Positions 17,487 through 27,835 of a DNA stretch of 64,000 nt are shown piece after piece. Below the pieces are notes generated by a model. That model saw only the letters and a list, made by a program, of their open reading frames with translations. It searched no databases and had not been told where the DNA came from. The DNA is from Nitrosomonas sp. (GTDB lineage: Bacteria > Pseudomonadota > Gammaproteobacteria > Burkholderiales > Nitrosomonadaceae): positions 98,613 to 162,612 of the forward strand of contig JAIETK010000004.1 of assembly GCA_019745325.1 (NCBI GenBank), read 5' to 3'. Position numbers and translations under genes: made by a program. Each line of letters starts with the position of its first letter. Within the stretch, counting starts at the first letter, position 1.

Positions 17487-18182
17487 ATGAAATTTTCGAT
17501 TTACCGCTACGATCCCGATAAAGATGAAAAACCTTATATGCAGGATTATGATATCCAGCTGGCGCCGACCGATAAAATGCTGCTGGATGCGTTGCTGCGC
17601 ATCAAATCGATCGATGATAGTTTGAGTTTGCGACGCTCTTGCCGCGAGGGGGTGTGCGGATCGGATGCGATGAATATCAACGGCCGTAATGGATTAGCGT
17701 GCATCACGCCGCTCCATAGTCTGGCGGAGCCGGTTGAAATCCGTCCGCTGCCGGGTTTGCCGGTGATCCGCGATTTGATCGTCGATATGACACAGTTTTT
17801 TCAACAATATCACTCGATCAAGCCTTATTTGATCAACAACGATCCGCCACCGGAAACCGAACGGTTGCAATCGCCGGAGGAACGGGCGGCGCTGGACGGT
17901 GTGTATGAATGCATACTGTGCGCGTGTTGCTCGACATCGTGTCCGTCGTTCTGGTGGAATCCGGATAAGTTTGTCGGTCCGGCCGGATTGTTGCAAGCAT
18001 ACCGGTTTCTGGCGGATAGCCGCGATCAGGCAACCGCTGAACGGCTGGATAATTTGGAAGATCCTTACCGGTTATTCCGCTGCCATTCCATCATGAATTG
18101 TGTTGATGCGTGTCCGAAGGGCTTGAATCCTACGGAAGCAATCGGCAAAATCAAGGACATGATGGTTAAGCGGACGGTATGA
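17487..18182 (+). CDS. sdhB: Succinate dehydrogenase iron-sulfur subunit SdhB
   Basis: Carries three Fe-S clusters that pass electrons from the SdhA flavin to quinone. 231 residues. The [2Fe-2S] ligands lie in RRSCREGVCGSDAM and NGRNGLACI. The [4Fe-4S] and [3Fe-4S] ligands lie in YECILCACCSTSCPSFW and RCHSIMNCVDACPKGLNP. Unusually, sdhC, sdhD and sdhA are not in front of it; it is the first gene of the run. The stop overlaps the sdhE start (ATGA). The ribosome binding site is CCGGAG. Confidence 0.97.
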   Translation: MKFSIYRYDPDKDEKPYMQDYDIQLAPTDKMLLDALLRIKSIDDSLSLRRSCREGVCGSDAMNINGRNGLACITPLHSLAEPVEIRPLPGLPVIRDLIVDMTQFFQQYHSIKPYLINNDPPPETERLQSPEERAALDGVYECILCACCSTSCPSFWWNPDKFVGPAGLLQAYRFLADSRDQATAERLDNLEDPYRLFRCHSIMNCVDACPKGLNPTEAIGKIKDMMVKRTV

Positions 18183-18412
18183 AGGAATTCGAACGGGCGC
18201 GCTGGCGCTGCCGGCGCGGAATGCTCGAATTGGATATCGTGTTGCAGCGTTTCATGAATCGTTATTACGCAGATTTGGACGCGCAGGAACTGGCGCAGTT
18301 TGAACGATTGCTGTCGTTAGCGGATAACGATTTATGGGATTTGATCACTGGCCGCAAGGTGAATGACGATCATCAGTGGCTGCCAATCTTGGAATTATTG
18401 CAAAAGAGTTAG
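18179..18412 (+). CDS. sdhE: FAD assembly factor SdhE
   Basis: Small helical protein that promotes covalent FAD attachment to SdhA. 77 residues, the usual length. The hallmark RGMLELD lies in RCRRGMLELDIVLQRFMNRY. FERLLSLADNDLWDLITG is also typical. The start overlaps the sdhB stop by four bases. Its presence implies an SdhA flavoprotein elsewhere in the genome. Confidence 0.95.
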   Translation: MKEFERARWRCRRGMLELDIVLQRFMNRYYADLDAQELAQFERLLSLADNDLWDLITGRKVNDDHQWLPILELLQKS

Positions 18413-18493
18413 ATTTCTAGTGGTATTCTGACAGTGCGTTTGGCTGTAAACAACGCATACTTGTAATTATACGCATCAAGTGGAGAAGTAAAT

Positions 18494-19795
18494 ATGGCAC
18501 AAAAAGGCACAGCGACTCTGAATCTGAATAATGGCAGCGCACCGATCGAGCTGCCGGTGCTATCTGGAACCATGGGGCCGGATGTGATTGATATCCGGAA
18601 ACTGCACGCGCAAAGCGGCTTGTTCACCTATGATCCCGGTTTTCTGTCGACCGCCAGCAATAGTTCTACGATTACTTTCATTGATGGCGATAAAGGGATA
18701 CTGCTCTATCGCGGTTATCCGATCGAGCAATTGGCGTTGCACTGCGATTTTGTGGATGTGTGCTATTTATTATTGCATGGGGAATTGCCGGCTCCGGATC
18801 AGAAAAAAGCCTTTGATGCGGCAATCAAAAACCATTCGATGCTGCACGAGCAATTGGTAAGGTTTTACAGCGGTTTCCGCCGCGATGCGCATCCGATGGC
18901 GGTGATGGTCGGTGTGGTTGGCGCGCTGTCGGCGTTTTATCATGATTCTTTGAATATTTCCGATCCGGCGCATCGTGAACAATCCGCGTTCCGTTTAATC
19001 GCAAAGCTGCCGACGATTACCGCGATGGCATATAAATATAACATCGGGCAGCCGTACGTTTATCCGCAAAACGGTCTGAGTTACGCGGAAAACTTCCTGC
19101 ACATGATGTTTTCCGTGCCGACGGAAAAATATGAGGCCAATCCGGTGATTGTGCGCGCCTTGGACCGGATTTTGATTTTGCATGCCGATCACGAACAAAA
19201 TGCTTCGACATCGACTGTGCGTTTGGCCGGCTCCAGCGGCGCCAATCCGTTTGCCTGTGTTTCCGCCGGTATTTCTTGTTTGTGGGGGCCGGCGCACGGC
19301 GGCGCCAACGAAGCGTGCTTACGGATGCTGGAAGAAATCGGTGATGTATCGCGCATTGATGAATTTATCCGGCGTGCAAAAAATAAAGAGGACAATTACC
19401 GTTTGATGGGTTTCGGCCATCGTGTCTACAAAAACATGGATCCGCGCGCAAAACTGATGCGCGAAACCTGTCACGAAGTACTGAATGAATTAGGTTTGCA
19501 GAACGATCGCTTGTTTAAGCTGGCGCTGCAGCTTGAAAAGATTGCCTTGGAAGATGATTATTTCATTTCGCGCAAATTATATCCGAATGTCGATTTTTAT
19601 TCCGGTATCGTGCAACGCGCTCTCGGTATTCCGACCAGTATGTTTACCGCCATTTTTGCGATGGCGCGAACCGTCGGCTGGGTAGCGCAATGGAGCGAGA
19701 TGGTATCCGATCCGGAACATAAAATCGGGCGCCCGCGCCAGCTTTATACGGGTACGACGATGCGCGACGTACCCAGCTCGTATATCAGGAAATAA
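18494..19795 (+). CDS. gltA: Citrate synthase (type II)
   Basis: Condenses acetyl-CoA and oxaloacetate to citrate. 433 residues. It has the N-terminal beta-rich domain of hexameric Gram-negative enzymes ([19 protein letters not shown]). Active-site regions are [36 protein letters not shown] and [14 protein letters not shown]. The ribosome binding site is GTGGAG before the ATG. It is 30 bases from sucA and part of the same TCA unit. Confidence 0.97.
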   Translation: MAQKGTATLNLNNGSAPIELPVLSGTMGPDVIDIRKLHAQSGLFTYDPGFLSTASNSSTITFIDGDKGILLYRGYPIEQLALHCDFVDVCYLLLHGELPAPDQKKAFDAAIKNHSMLHEQLVRFYSGFRRDAHPMAVMVGVVGALSAFYHDSLNISDPAHREQSAFRLIAKLPTITAMAYKYNIGQPYVYPQNGLSYAENFLHMMFSVPTEKYEANPVIVRALDRILILHADHEQNASTSTVRLAGSSGANPFACVSAGISCLWGPAHGGANEACLRMLEEIGDVSRIDEFIRRAKNKEDNYRLMGFGHRVYKNMDPRAKLMRETCHEVLNELGLQNDRLFKLALQLEKIALEDDYFISRKLYPNVDFYSGIVQRALGIPTSMFTAIFAMARTVGWVAQWSEMVSDPEHKIGRPRQLYTGTTMRDVPSSYIRK

Positions 19796-19825
19796 TCGTT
19801 TGTCCATTCGAAGGCTGCTCATTCC

Positions 19826-22666
19826 ATGAATAAACCGTTGCTGGACGATTCCCTGTTATCTGCTGCGAATGCTGCGTTTATCGAAGCGGTCTATGATGAA
19901 TATCTGCATAACGCCAACGCCGTAAGTCTTGCGTGGCGGGAGTATTTTGATCGCTTGACGAAGCAGCCGGACGCATCTGCGATTCAGTCTTCGCAGATGC
20001 CTGCAACGAGCGCGCCGGGCGGCGCTGCCGCGAAACCTTCCGGCATTGAAGCGCAAACCGCGTTACCGGAAGTGGTCGTGGCGGATACCGATGACCGTAA
20101 GCAAGTGGCTGTGTTGCAACTGATCAACATGCATCGGTATCTCGGACTCAATCAAGCAAAACTCGATCCGCTCGGACTCAAACAGCAATCGGATATTCCC
20201 GAGCTGGATCCTGCGCACTTCGGATTTACCGAAGCGGATATGGACAAAGTATTCAATACCGGTTCGCTGGTCGGCCCTGAGCGAGCTTCTTTGCGCGAGA
20301 TCCTGCAAATTTTGCGGGAAACCTATTGCGGTTCGATCGGCGCCGAATATATGTATATTTCTTCGGTCGAACAGAAACGCTGGATTCAGGCGCGTTTGGA
20401 GGGGCAACGTTCCAATCCGGATTTTTCCGCCGACTATAAGCGACATATTCTGGAACGATTGGTTGCGGCGGAAGGGTTGGAAAAATATCTGCATACCCGT
20501 TACGTCGGACAGAAGCGATTTTCCGGGGAAGGCAATGAAAGTCTGATTCCGCTGCTCGACAGCATTATTCATCGAGCCGGCAAAACCGGCGTGCAGCAGA
20601 TTGTCATGGGCATGGCGCACCGCGCCCGGCTTAACGTATTGGTTAATACCTTGGGGAAAATGCCGGAGGATTTGTTCCGGGAATTTGAAGAAAAACAGCC
20701 GCAGCATTTGCCTTCGGGCGATGTCAAATATCATCAGGGATTCTCGTCGGCGATCAAAACCGCCGACGGCATTGTACGTTTGGCGTTGGCGTTTAATCCT
20801 TCGCATCTGGAAATTGTCAACCCGGTCGTTGAAGGCTCGGTGCGCGCGCGGCAGCATTTACTCAACGATAAATTAGGCGACCGGGTGTTACCGCTGCTGA
20901 TTCACGGCGATGCCGCTTTCGCCGGTCAAGGCGTGGTAATGGAAACGCTGAATTTATCGCAAACACGTGGCTATGGCACCGGCGGCACGGTGCATATCAT
21001 CATCAATAACCAGATCGGGTTTACTACCTCGGATCCGCGCGACAGCCGTTCGACGTTGTACTGCACCGATGTTGCCAAGATGATCGAAGCGCCGATTTTT
21101 CATGTTAACAGCGATGATCCGGAAGCCGTGGTAATGGTGGCCGAACTGGCGTTTGATTTCCGCATGCGTTTTCACAAGGACGTGGTGATTGATCTGGTGT
21201 GTTTCCGTAAGCTGGGCCACAATGAACAAGATGAACCGATGGTGACGCAACCGAAGATGTATCAAGTGATCAACCGGCACCCCGGTACCCGTCAGTTATA
21301 CGCCGATAAGCTGATCGCCGGGAAAGTGATTCAACCGCAGGATGCGGATGTGCTGATTCAAGCATATCGCGATGCGATGGATGAAGGCGTCAATCCGAAT
21401 AAAGCCGTTTGTTACGACTATAAGTCACCGTACGCGATCAACTGGGAACCGTTTATCCGTCCGTTCAAGTGGAACAAGAAAGTTAAAACCGGTGTGTCGC
21501 TGCAAATGCTGAAGCAACTTTCCATACGGCTTACGGATATTCCCGAGGGGTTCAAGCTGCACCCCCGGGTGGAAAAGATCATGGCCGACCGGCGGTTGAT
21601 GGGCAAAGGCGAATTACCGCTGGATTGGGGCATGGCCGAGAATCTGGCATACGCCGCCTTGTTGAAAGAAGGATATCCGGTCAGGTTGTCGGGACAGGAT
21701 TCGGGGCGCGGGACTTTCTTTCATCGTCACGCGGAACTGCACGATCAAGTGGCAGCGGATCAAAACGAGCGGATTTATGTGCCGTTGCGTCATCTTTATC
21801 CGGAGCAACCGGATTTTGTCGTGATCAATTCGATGCTATCGGAAGAAGCGGTATTGGGTTTTGAATATGGCTATGCCACCACGCAACCGAATGAACTGAT
21901 AATTTGGGAAGCCCAATTCGGTGATTTTGCCAACGGCGCGCAAGTGGTGATCGATCAATTCATTGCTTCCGGCGAAGCCAAATGGGGACGGTTATGCGGC
22001 TTGGTCATGATGCTGCCGCACGGTTACGAAGGGCAAGGTCCGGAGCATTCTTCGGCGCGGCTGGAACGCTATTTGCAGTTGTGCGCCGATTACAATATTC
22101 AAGTGTGCGTGCCTTCAACCCCGGCGCAAATGTTCCATCTGCTGCGCCGCCAAATGATCCGGCCGATTCGTAAGCCGCTGATTATCATGAGCCCGAAAAG
22201 TCTGCTGCGGCATAAGGAATCGGTGTCGAGTCTGGATGAATTGGCGCATGGCTATTTTTATCCGGTCATTTCGGAGGTTGACAGTCTGGATCCGCGCACC
22301 ATCAAACGGCTCATTGTTTGCAGCGGGAAAATCTATTATGAATTGCTGGCTTACCGCAAGGAGCAGCGCATCGGCGATATGGCGATCATTCGCATGGAAC
22401 AATTGTATCCATTTCCGCACGAGGAGTTTCAGGCGGAAATCGACCGTTTCGTGAATGCCAAGGAAGTGGTCTGGTGCCAGGAAGAGCCGGGTAACCAAGG
22501 CGCTTGGCATCGCATTCAGCATTATTTGTTGCGCCACATGAAGCCGGATCAAGCACTGGCTTATGCATTGCGCGCATCGTCCGCTTCTCCGGCGGTCGGT
22601 TACACGGCGAGACACAAATTTACGCAAAACGAATTGATCGTTGCGGCATTCCGAGAAAAAATTTAG
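19826..22666 (+). CDS. sucA: 2-oxoglutarate dehydrogenase E1 component
   Basis: Thiamine diphosphate-dependent decarboxylase of the 2-oxoglutarate dehydrogenase complex. 946 residues. The N-terminal E2-binding tail begins LLDDSLLSAANAAFIEAVYD. Later segments include IGAEYMYI, VQQIVMGMAHRARLNVLVN, IHGDAAFAGQGVVMETLNLS and HIIINNQIGFTTSDPRDSRS (ThDP/Mg region). The transketolase-like C-terminal half contains RHAELHDQ and VMMLPHGYEGQGPEHSSAR. No clear ribosome binding site is seen, which fits coupling within the operon. sucB follows after 12 bases. Confidence 0.98.
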   Translation: MNKPLLDDSLLSAANAAFIEAVYDEYLHNANAVSLAWREYFDRLTKQPDASAIQSSQMPATSAPGGAAAKPSGIEAQTALPEVVVADTDDRKQVAVLQLINMHRYLGLNQAKLDPLGLKQQSDIPELDPAHFGFTEADMDKVFNTGSLVGPERASLREILQILRETYCGSIGAEYMYISSVEQKRWIQARLEGQRSNPDFSADYKRHILERLVAAEGLEKYLHTRYVGQKRFSGEGNESLIPLLDSIIHRAGKTGVQQIVMGMAHRARLNVLVNTLGKMPEDLFREFEEKQPQHLPSGDVKYHQGFSSAIKTADGIVRLALAFNPSHLEIVNPVVEGSVRARQHLLNDKLGDRVLPLLIHGDAAFAGQGVVMETLNLSQTRGYGTGGTVHIIINNQIGFTTSDPRDSRSTLYCTDVAKMIEAPIFHVNSDDPEAVVMVAELAFDFRMRFHKDVVIDLVCFRKLGHNEQDEPMVTQPKMYQVINRHPGTRQLYADKLIAGKVIQPQDADVLIQAYRDAMDEGVNPNKAVCYDYKSPYAINWEPFIRPFKWNKKVKTGVSLQMLKQLSIRLTDIPEGFKLHPRVEKIMADRRLMGKGELPLDWGMAENLAYAALLKEGYPVRLSGQDSGRGTFFHRHAELHDQVAADQNERIYVPLRHLYPEQPDFVVINSMLSEEAVLGFEYGYATTQPNELIIWEAQFGDFANGAQVVIDQFIASGEAKWGRLCGLVMMLPHGYEGQGPEHSSARLERYLQLCADYNIQVCVPSTPAQMFHLLRRQMIRPIRKPLIIMSPKSLLRHKESVSSLDELAHGYFYPVISEVDSLDPRTIKRLIVCSGKIYYELLAYRKEQRIGDMAIIRMEQLYPFPHEEFQAEIDRFVNAKEVVWCQEEPGNQGAWHRIQHYLLRHMKPDQALAYALRASSASPAVGYTARHKFTQNELIVAAFREKI

Positions 22667-22678
22667 TAAGAGGACGCC

Positions 22679-23920
22679 ATGCTAATTGAAGTCAAAGTTC
22701 CCGCATTATCTGAGTCCGTTGCAGAAGCCACGTTGATCGCCTGGCATAAGAAAGCAGGCGATACCGTGAACCGGTCGGAGAATCTGATCGACATCGAAAC
22801 CGACAAAGTCGTGCTGGAATTGCCCGCGCCCAGCGCCGGTGTTTTGAGTAAAATCCTGAAGCAAGACGGCGCGACGGTTATCAGCGGCGAAGTCATTGCG
22901 ATGATTGATACCGAAGCTGTCGTATCGAGTGAGAAGCCGGCGGCGGCCGTTGAAACAGAAGCCGTGATTGCTACCGGCAAAAGCCCTGAAAAAGCCAGCG
23001 CGGAAGCAACCGATGCGGCGATTCCCATGCTGATGCCGGCAGCGCGTAAGCTGGCGGAAGAAAACGATCTGAAAGCAACGGAAACGACCGCGATCAAAGG
23101 TACCGGTCTCGGCGGCCGGATTACCAAGGAAGATGTGAAGGCCTATGTGGAGAACAGATCCCGCGCGATTGCGCCGCCGGAAAGCAAACCTGTTTCCCCT
23201 GGGGCGGTTAGTGCCGGAGCGCGCACGGAACGCCGGGTAGCGATGTCACGGCTACGCCAGCGCATCGCGGAACGGCTGGTGCAGTCGCAATCGACAGCTG
23301 CCATCCTGACGACGTTTAACGAAGTCAATATGCAAGCGATCATGGATTTGCGCGCGCGTTACAAAACCGAATTCGAGAAAGAGTATGGTGTGAAGCTTGG
23401 TTTCATGTCATTTTTCGTCAAGGCGGCGGTCGCGGCGCTGAAAAAATATCCGATCGTCAATGCATCGGTCGAAGGTAACGAAATCGTCTACCACGATTAT
23501 TACGATATCGGTATTGCGGTCGGCAGTCCGCGCGGGCTGGTAGTGCCTATCATTCGCGACGCTGACAAGCTGTCGATGGCTGAGATTGAACTGCAGATTG
23601 CAGATTTCGCCAAGCGCGCGCAAGACGGTAAACTCGGTATCGACGAACTCAGCGGCGGTACGTTCTCGATCACCAACGGCGGTGTGTTCGGTTCAATGCT
23701 GTCGACCCCGATCATCAATCCACCGCAAAGCGCCATTCTCGGTATCCATGCCACCAAGGAGCGTCCGGTCGTAGAAAATGGCCAGATTGTGATTCGCCCG
23801 ATGAATTACCTGGCGCTATCGTACGATCATCGCATCATCGATGGACGCGAAGCGGTATTGTCGCTGGTGGCGATGAAAGAAGCGCTAGAGTATCCGATGA
23901 GTCCGTTGCTGGAGAAGTGA
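22679..23920 (+). CDS. sucB: Dihydrolipoamide succinyltransferase (2-oxoglutarate dehydrogenase E2)
   Basis: Core acyltransferase of the complex. 413 residues. The lipoyl domain (1-80) carries the lipoylated Lys in IDIETDKVVLELPAP. An Ala/Glu-rich linker follows. The peripheral subunit-binding domain is PAARKLAEENDL to LGGRITKEDVKAYV. The catalytic domain ends with LSYDHRIIDGREAV, supplying the active-site His and Asp. The ribosome binding site AGAGGA is good. The E3 gene (lpd), often next in line, is not here; a hairpin terminator follows. Confidence 0.97.
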   Translation: MLIEVKVPALSESVAEATLIAWHKKAGDTVNRSENLIDIETDKVVLELPAPSAGVLSKILKQDGATVISGEVIAMIDTEAVVSSEKPAAAVETEAVIATGKSPEKASAEATDAAIPMLMPAARKLAEENDLKATETTAIKGTGLGGRITKEDVKAYVENRSRAIAPPESKPVSPGAVSAGARTERRVAMSRLRQRIAERLVQSQSTAAILTTFNEVNMQAIMDLRARYKTEFEKEYGVKLGFMSFFVKAAVAALKKYPIVNASVEGNEIVYHDYYDIGIAVGSPRGLVVPIIRDADKLSMAEIELQIADFAKRAQDGKLGIDELSGGTFSITNGGVFGSMLSTPIINPPQSAILGIHATKERPVVENGQIVIRPMNYLALSYDHRIIDGREAVLSLVAMKEALEYPMSPLLEK

Positions 23921-23924
23921 AAAT

Positions 23925-23950
23925 AAACAAGAATTAATTCCTTGTTTCAG
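23925..23950 (+). terminator. Hairpin behind sucB
   Basis: AAACAAG (23925-23931) pairs with CTTGTTT (23941-23947), leaving a nine-base AT loop. The T-run is short, so it is a weak terminator, but the position fits. Confidence 0.5.
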
Positions 23951-24140
23951 ATGGTTATTTTTCAAGGTTAAAGTAATCAGAATTTCTTTCTTCTCAACTA
24001 TTGTTGTATTGACTGCGTTTCAGTGAAATCAACTGCGTGAATCCAGATGCTGGATTTATCAAGATACGCCGGTGAGCTCGGCGATTCCTGCCGCGATAAG
24101 CCATGAGAGCGCATTTTGAATCCATGTTCCAAGGATCTTC

Positions 24141-26513
24141 ATGAAGTTATTCCACACATTCAGACTCTTCTATTGTTTCTTCTTTTTGTTATCCGCCTGT
24201 CAAGGCGGCAATAATCCGATAGCCACCCGCCAGCAAGCGCCAGCACCGGTTGCATTGCCTGCCGCGATAGAAAGACCGGTTTCGTATCATGACGAGATCC
24301 GTCCGATTCTGGAAGCCAAATGTTTGTCGTGCCATAGCTGTTTCGATGCGCCGTGCCAGCTCAAGCTGGAGAGCACGGAAGGATTGTTGCGCGGCGCTTT
24401 CCGCGAATCCATTTATGTCGGCGCGCGGGCCGAGGCTCTGTCGCCGACCCGGCTCGGGATCGATGAGTTGACCGTTTCAGGCTGGCGTGAACGCGGTTTT
24501 CATTCGGTATTGCAATCTCACGATGCGAAGTCCGAACCGTTGATCGCGGAGATGATATCGCTGGCGAAACAATATCCATTCCCGCCGAACAGCAAGATAC
24601 CGGATTCGATTGACCTGAGCATTACCCGGAAAAACCAGTGTGTCACCGGTGAGAAATTTCCCGGTTATGCGCGGGACTATCCCCTCAGCGGCATGCCGTT
24701 TGCTGTTACCGGACTGAGTGATGAGGAATATGCGCTGCTGGCCGGGTGGGTCAGGCAGGGCGCAGTGATTACCGATGAACCGGTGATATTGACCGATGGC
24801 GAGAAAGAATCGCTGCGGCAATGGGAATCGCTACTCAATCGTGATGATAATCGTAGCAAACTGGTGGCGCGCTGGTTGTATGAGCACTGGTTTATGGCGA
24901 CGCTGTATTTTCCGGATCTGGGCGGGGAGTTACGTTTTTTTGAGTTAATCCGGTCAGTAACGGCGCCCGGCAAAGACATTATCCCGATCCCCACCGTATT
25001 TCCCAACGACGATCCCGAACAGCCGTTTTTCTACCGCATACGCCCGATTAGCGGCAGCATCCTGCACAAGCGGCGGATTCCTTATCCGCTCAGCCCGGCA
25101 AAGCAGCAACGTATCAATGAGCTATTTTTCGCCGGTGAATGGACGATGAGCGATTTACCAGGATACAGCTATGCCGAGCGGGTCAATCCGTTCGCGACCT
25201 TTGCCGCCATCCCGGCGTATGCGCGTTACCGGTTCATGCTGGACGACGCCGAATTCTATGTGCGCAATGTCATTCATGGACCGGTATGCCGCGGTCAGAT
25301 CGCCACCGACGTGTTACACGATCGTTTCTGGGTTTTATTCCAGAGTCCGGAGTCCGATCTGTTCACTACGAATGACGCCTATCAACGCCAGGCCATACCA
25401 TTGCTGGAGATGCCCGGACAAAACGATGATTTGCTGGCGATGGGCGAGGAATGGCTCTGGTATCTCGGTCATCATAATGATTACCTGGCGCAACGCCGCA
25501 GCCAATATGTTTTGCAATATCCTGAAGGCGCTTCGCTGGATCATCTGTGGGATGGCGATAAGCGGAATCAAGATGCTTTGTTGACCATCGTGCGTCACTA
25601 CGATAGCGCTTCCGTTGCCAGGGGATTGATCGGCGATATACCGCAAACGCTATGGCTCATGGACTATCCGCTGCTTGAACGCACCTACTATATACTGGTA
25701 GTGAATTACAACGTGTTCGGCAATGTGGCCCATCAGCTCTTGACCCGGCTGTATTTCGATCTGATACGCAATAGCTCGGAACATAATTTTTTGCGCTTGA
25801 TGCCCGGCGGCCAACGCACCGACATACTGCACGACTGGTATCAGCAAGCGGGTAAACTGAAATTCGGCATTTTTTATGAAAATATCGACGATGTTTCGCC
25901 TTCGGCGGAGCGCTTCGCAACTAAAGATCCGAAGCAGGAACTCGCTTTGCGGATTCTTGACCGCTTTCAGCCGGTCAATGCAATGGCCGATGATCCGATC
26001 AATCGCTGCCGGGCGGGCAACTGTGCGCGTCCGGATCAACCGCTCTGGATCCAAAAAGCGGACCATGCATTGTCGGCCATTGCTGCCCGTCCGGCGTCCG
26101 GTTTAACCGGCATCAATCAATTGCCGGAAGTGACCTTCGTGAGAGTCAAACATGATCAGGAGCGGACGGTGTATACCTTGCTGCGGGATCGCGCGCATAC
26201 CAATGTGGCATTTATTCTGGGCGAGGAATTCAGGTATCAGCCTGAAAAAGACCGCCTGACGGTTTACCCCGGTATTGCCGGGAGTTATCCGAATTTCATT
26301 TTTGATGTGCCGGCTACGGATATCGAAGAATTTGCGCTGTTGATCGGTGCGGCCAATAATGAAGCACGCTTCGAGCATATTGTGAACACCTGGGGCGTGC
26401 GGCGCACGCATCCGCAGTTCTGGGAAATTCTGCACGACATCACCGCTTGGCAACGAGAGCGCGAACCGCTGACAGCGGGTATTTTTGATGTCAATCGTTA
26501 TGAAAATTTTTAA
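24141..26513 (+). CDS. cti: Cis/trans fatty acid isomerase (Cti), heme-binding
   Basis: Periplasmic enzyme that converts cis to trans unsaturated fatty acids in membrane lipids under solvent or heat stress. 790 residues. The signal sequence has lipobox LLSAC (C20), so it may be a lipoprotein rather than freely secreted. The cytochrome c-type heme site is C61-x-x-C64-H65 in AKCLSCHSCF. Later family segments include KRRIPYPLSPAKQQR, WLMDYPLLERTYYILVVNYN and FHNF-like ends. It is monocistronic with about 220 bases before it. A candidate own promoter was not identified. Confidence 0.93.
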   Translation: MKLFHTFRLFYCFFFLLSACQGGNNPIATRQQAPAPVALPAAIERPVSYHDEIRPILEAKCLSCHSCFDAPCQLKLESTEGLLRGAFRESIYVGARAEALSPTRLGIDELTVSGWRERGFHSVLQSHDAKSEPLIAEMISLAKQYPFPPNSKIPDSIDLSITRKNQCVTGEKFPGYARDYPLSGMPFAVTGLSDEEYALLAGWVRQGAVITDEPVILTDGEKESLRQWESLLNRDDNRSKLVARWLYEHWFMATLYFPDLGGELRFFELIRSVTAPGKDIIPIPTVFPNDDPEQPFFYRIRPISGSILHKRRIPYPLSPAKQQRINELFFAGEWTMSDLPGYSYAERVNPFATFAAIPAYARYRFMLDDAEFYVRNVIHGPVCRGQIATDVLHDRFWVLFQSPESDLFTTNDAYQRQAIPLLEMPGQNDDLLAMGEEWLWYLGHHNDYLAQRRSQYVLQYPEGASLDHLWDGDKRNQDALLTIVRHYDSASVARGLIGDIPQTLWLMDYPLLERTYYILVVNYNVFGNVAHQLLTRLYFDLIRNSSEHNFLRLMPGGQRTDILHDWYQQAGKLKFGIFYENIDDVSPSAERFATKDPKQELALRILDRFQPVNAMADDPINRCRAGNCARPDQPLWIQKADHALSAIAARPASGLTGINQLPEVTFVRVKHDQERTVYTLLRDRAHTNVAFILGEEFRYQPEKDRLTVYPGIAGSYPNFIFDVPATDIEEFALLIGAANNEARFEHIVNTWGVRRTHPQFWEILHDITAWQREREPLTAGIFDVNRYENF

Positions 26514-26724
26514 CAGGATCGGATGGGCACCGGTACCGGCGATTCAATATTCTTGACGCTAATGAGTGCATTCTATATATTCATGTCTTTGTTCTAAAAT
26601 AGAAAAATATTTATTTAAGGTGTGGTGCCAACGAGTGGTGCAAGATCGTTGCTCAAAAACACACGGTTAAATTTTTGATGGCTGTTCAAACAATGATCAA
26701 TTCTAAACTTCTCACTCAATTATC

Positions 26725-27672
26725 ATGACATTTCAAATCCGCGAACATTGTCCTTCCTGCAACGGCACCACATTCACTGAATTACATCGAACCGCTTACA
26801 ATGCGCCGGAGATGTTGTCGTTTCTGACAGCTTACTATTCTGCGGTGCCGCCTGGAAAACATCAGGAAGTGCTGGGTGATGGCGTTTTTTCCATTGTGGA
26901 ATGCGCGGGATGCGGACTGATTTTTCAGCATCAGTTGCCATCCGATGACATGCTCGCGGAAGTTTACGGCAATTGGCTGGGCAAGAACGATCCATTGGCG
27001 CCTTCCAAACCACCGATGCCGTTTGATTACTACACCTATTTTGCGCAGGAAATCATGCAATTGATCGTGTTCTTGCAAAAGCGCCATGGCCGCCAGCGGC
27101 GGCTGCGCTTTCTCGATTACGGCATGGGTTGGGGTAATTGGGCGGTGATGGCGCAAGCTTTCGGTGCCGACGTGTCCGGTGTGGAATTATCTCCGACCAA
27201 AGCCGCTTTTGCGGAATCGCGCGGGATCAAATTGCTGCCGCCGGATGAGTTGCCGGATAACGGCTTCGACTTTATTAATACCGAACAAGTGGTCGAGCAC
27301 TTATCCTTTCCTCATGAAACCGTGATGTCGCTGAAAAATTCCCTGGCGGACGGCGGGATACTGAAAATCAGCGTGCCGGACGGCAGCGATATCAAGGCTG
27401 TTCTTCGATCATGGAAGTGGAACGATGCCATGGCAAACCGGGAAAAAATCATGCCGCTTCAACCGATCGAACACTTGAATTGTTTTACCTCGCCGTCTTT
27501 GCAGAAATTCGCCGAAGGTTGCGGACTAAAACCGGTATCGTTACCGCTCGGCCTGGTCTATGCCTACTCGACCGACTGGAGCGGTACCCGCGCCATCGCA
27601 AAAAATCTGTTGCGCCCGGTTAAACGGTTCGTGCTGCGCAAGGGGTGTTATGGATTGTTTGAACGCAACTAA
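26725..27672 (+). CDS. Class I SAM-dependent methyltransferase with N-terminal zinc-binding Cys pairs
   Basis: 315 residues. The N-terminus has CPSCNG and, further on, CAGCGLIFQ: two CxxC pairs that likely bind zinc, as in methyltransferases that modify sugars. The SAM domain has motif I LDYGMGWGNWAVMA, then VSGVELSPTKAAFAESRG, INTEQVVEHL and a DGGILKISVPDGSD strand. It resembles Methyltransf_23 enzymes found in surface-polysaccharide loci, but no such genes are nearby. Substrate unknown. Confidence 0.8.
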   Translation: MTFQIREHCPSCNGTTFTELHRTAYNAPEMLSFLTAYYSAVPPGKHQEVLGDGVFSIVECAGCGLIFQHQLPSDDMLAEVYGNWLGKNDPLAPSKPPMPFDYYTYFAQEIMQLIVFLQKRHGRQRRLRFLDYGMGWGNWAVMAQAFGADVSGVELSPTKAAFAESRGIKLLPPDELPDNGFDFINTEQVVEHLSFPHETVMSLKNSLADGGILKISVPDGSDIKAVLRSWKWNDAMANREKIMPLQPIEHLNCFTSPSLQKFAEGCGLKPVSLPLGLVYAYSTDWSGTRAIAKNLLRPVKRFVLRKGCYGLFERN

Positions 27673-27835
27673 GTGCTAGGCATTGATTTGCCTGCATAAG
27701 CGATCGGCTGCGCTGGGTGGCGCTCAAAAACTCACTGGATATGTCTCTTCTCGCGCTCCATCGGCCTTGTATTTCATTTTGCCCGGCGGATTAATCAGCG
27801 TTTCCTTAATAGTCCCGCGATTTTATTTACCTGCC

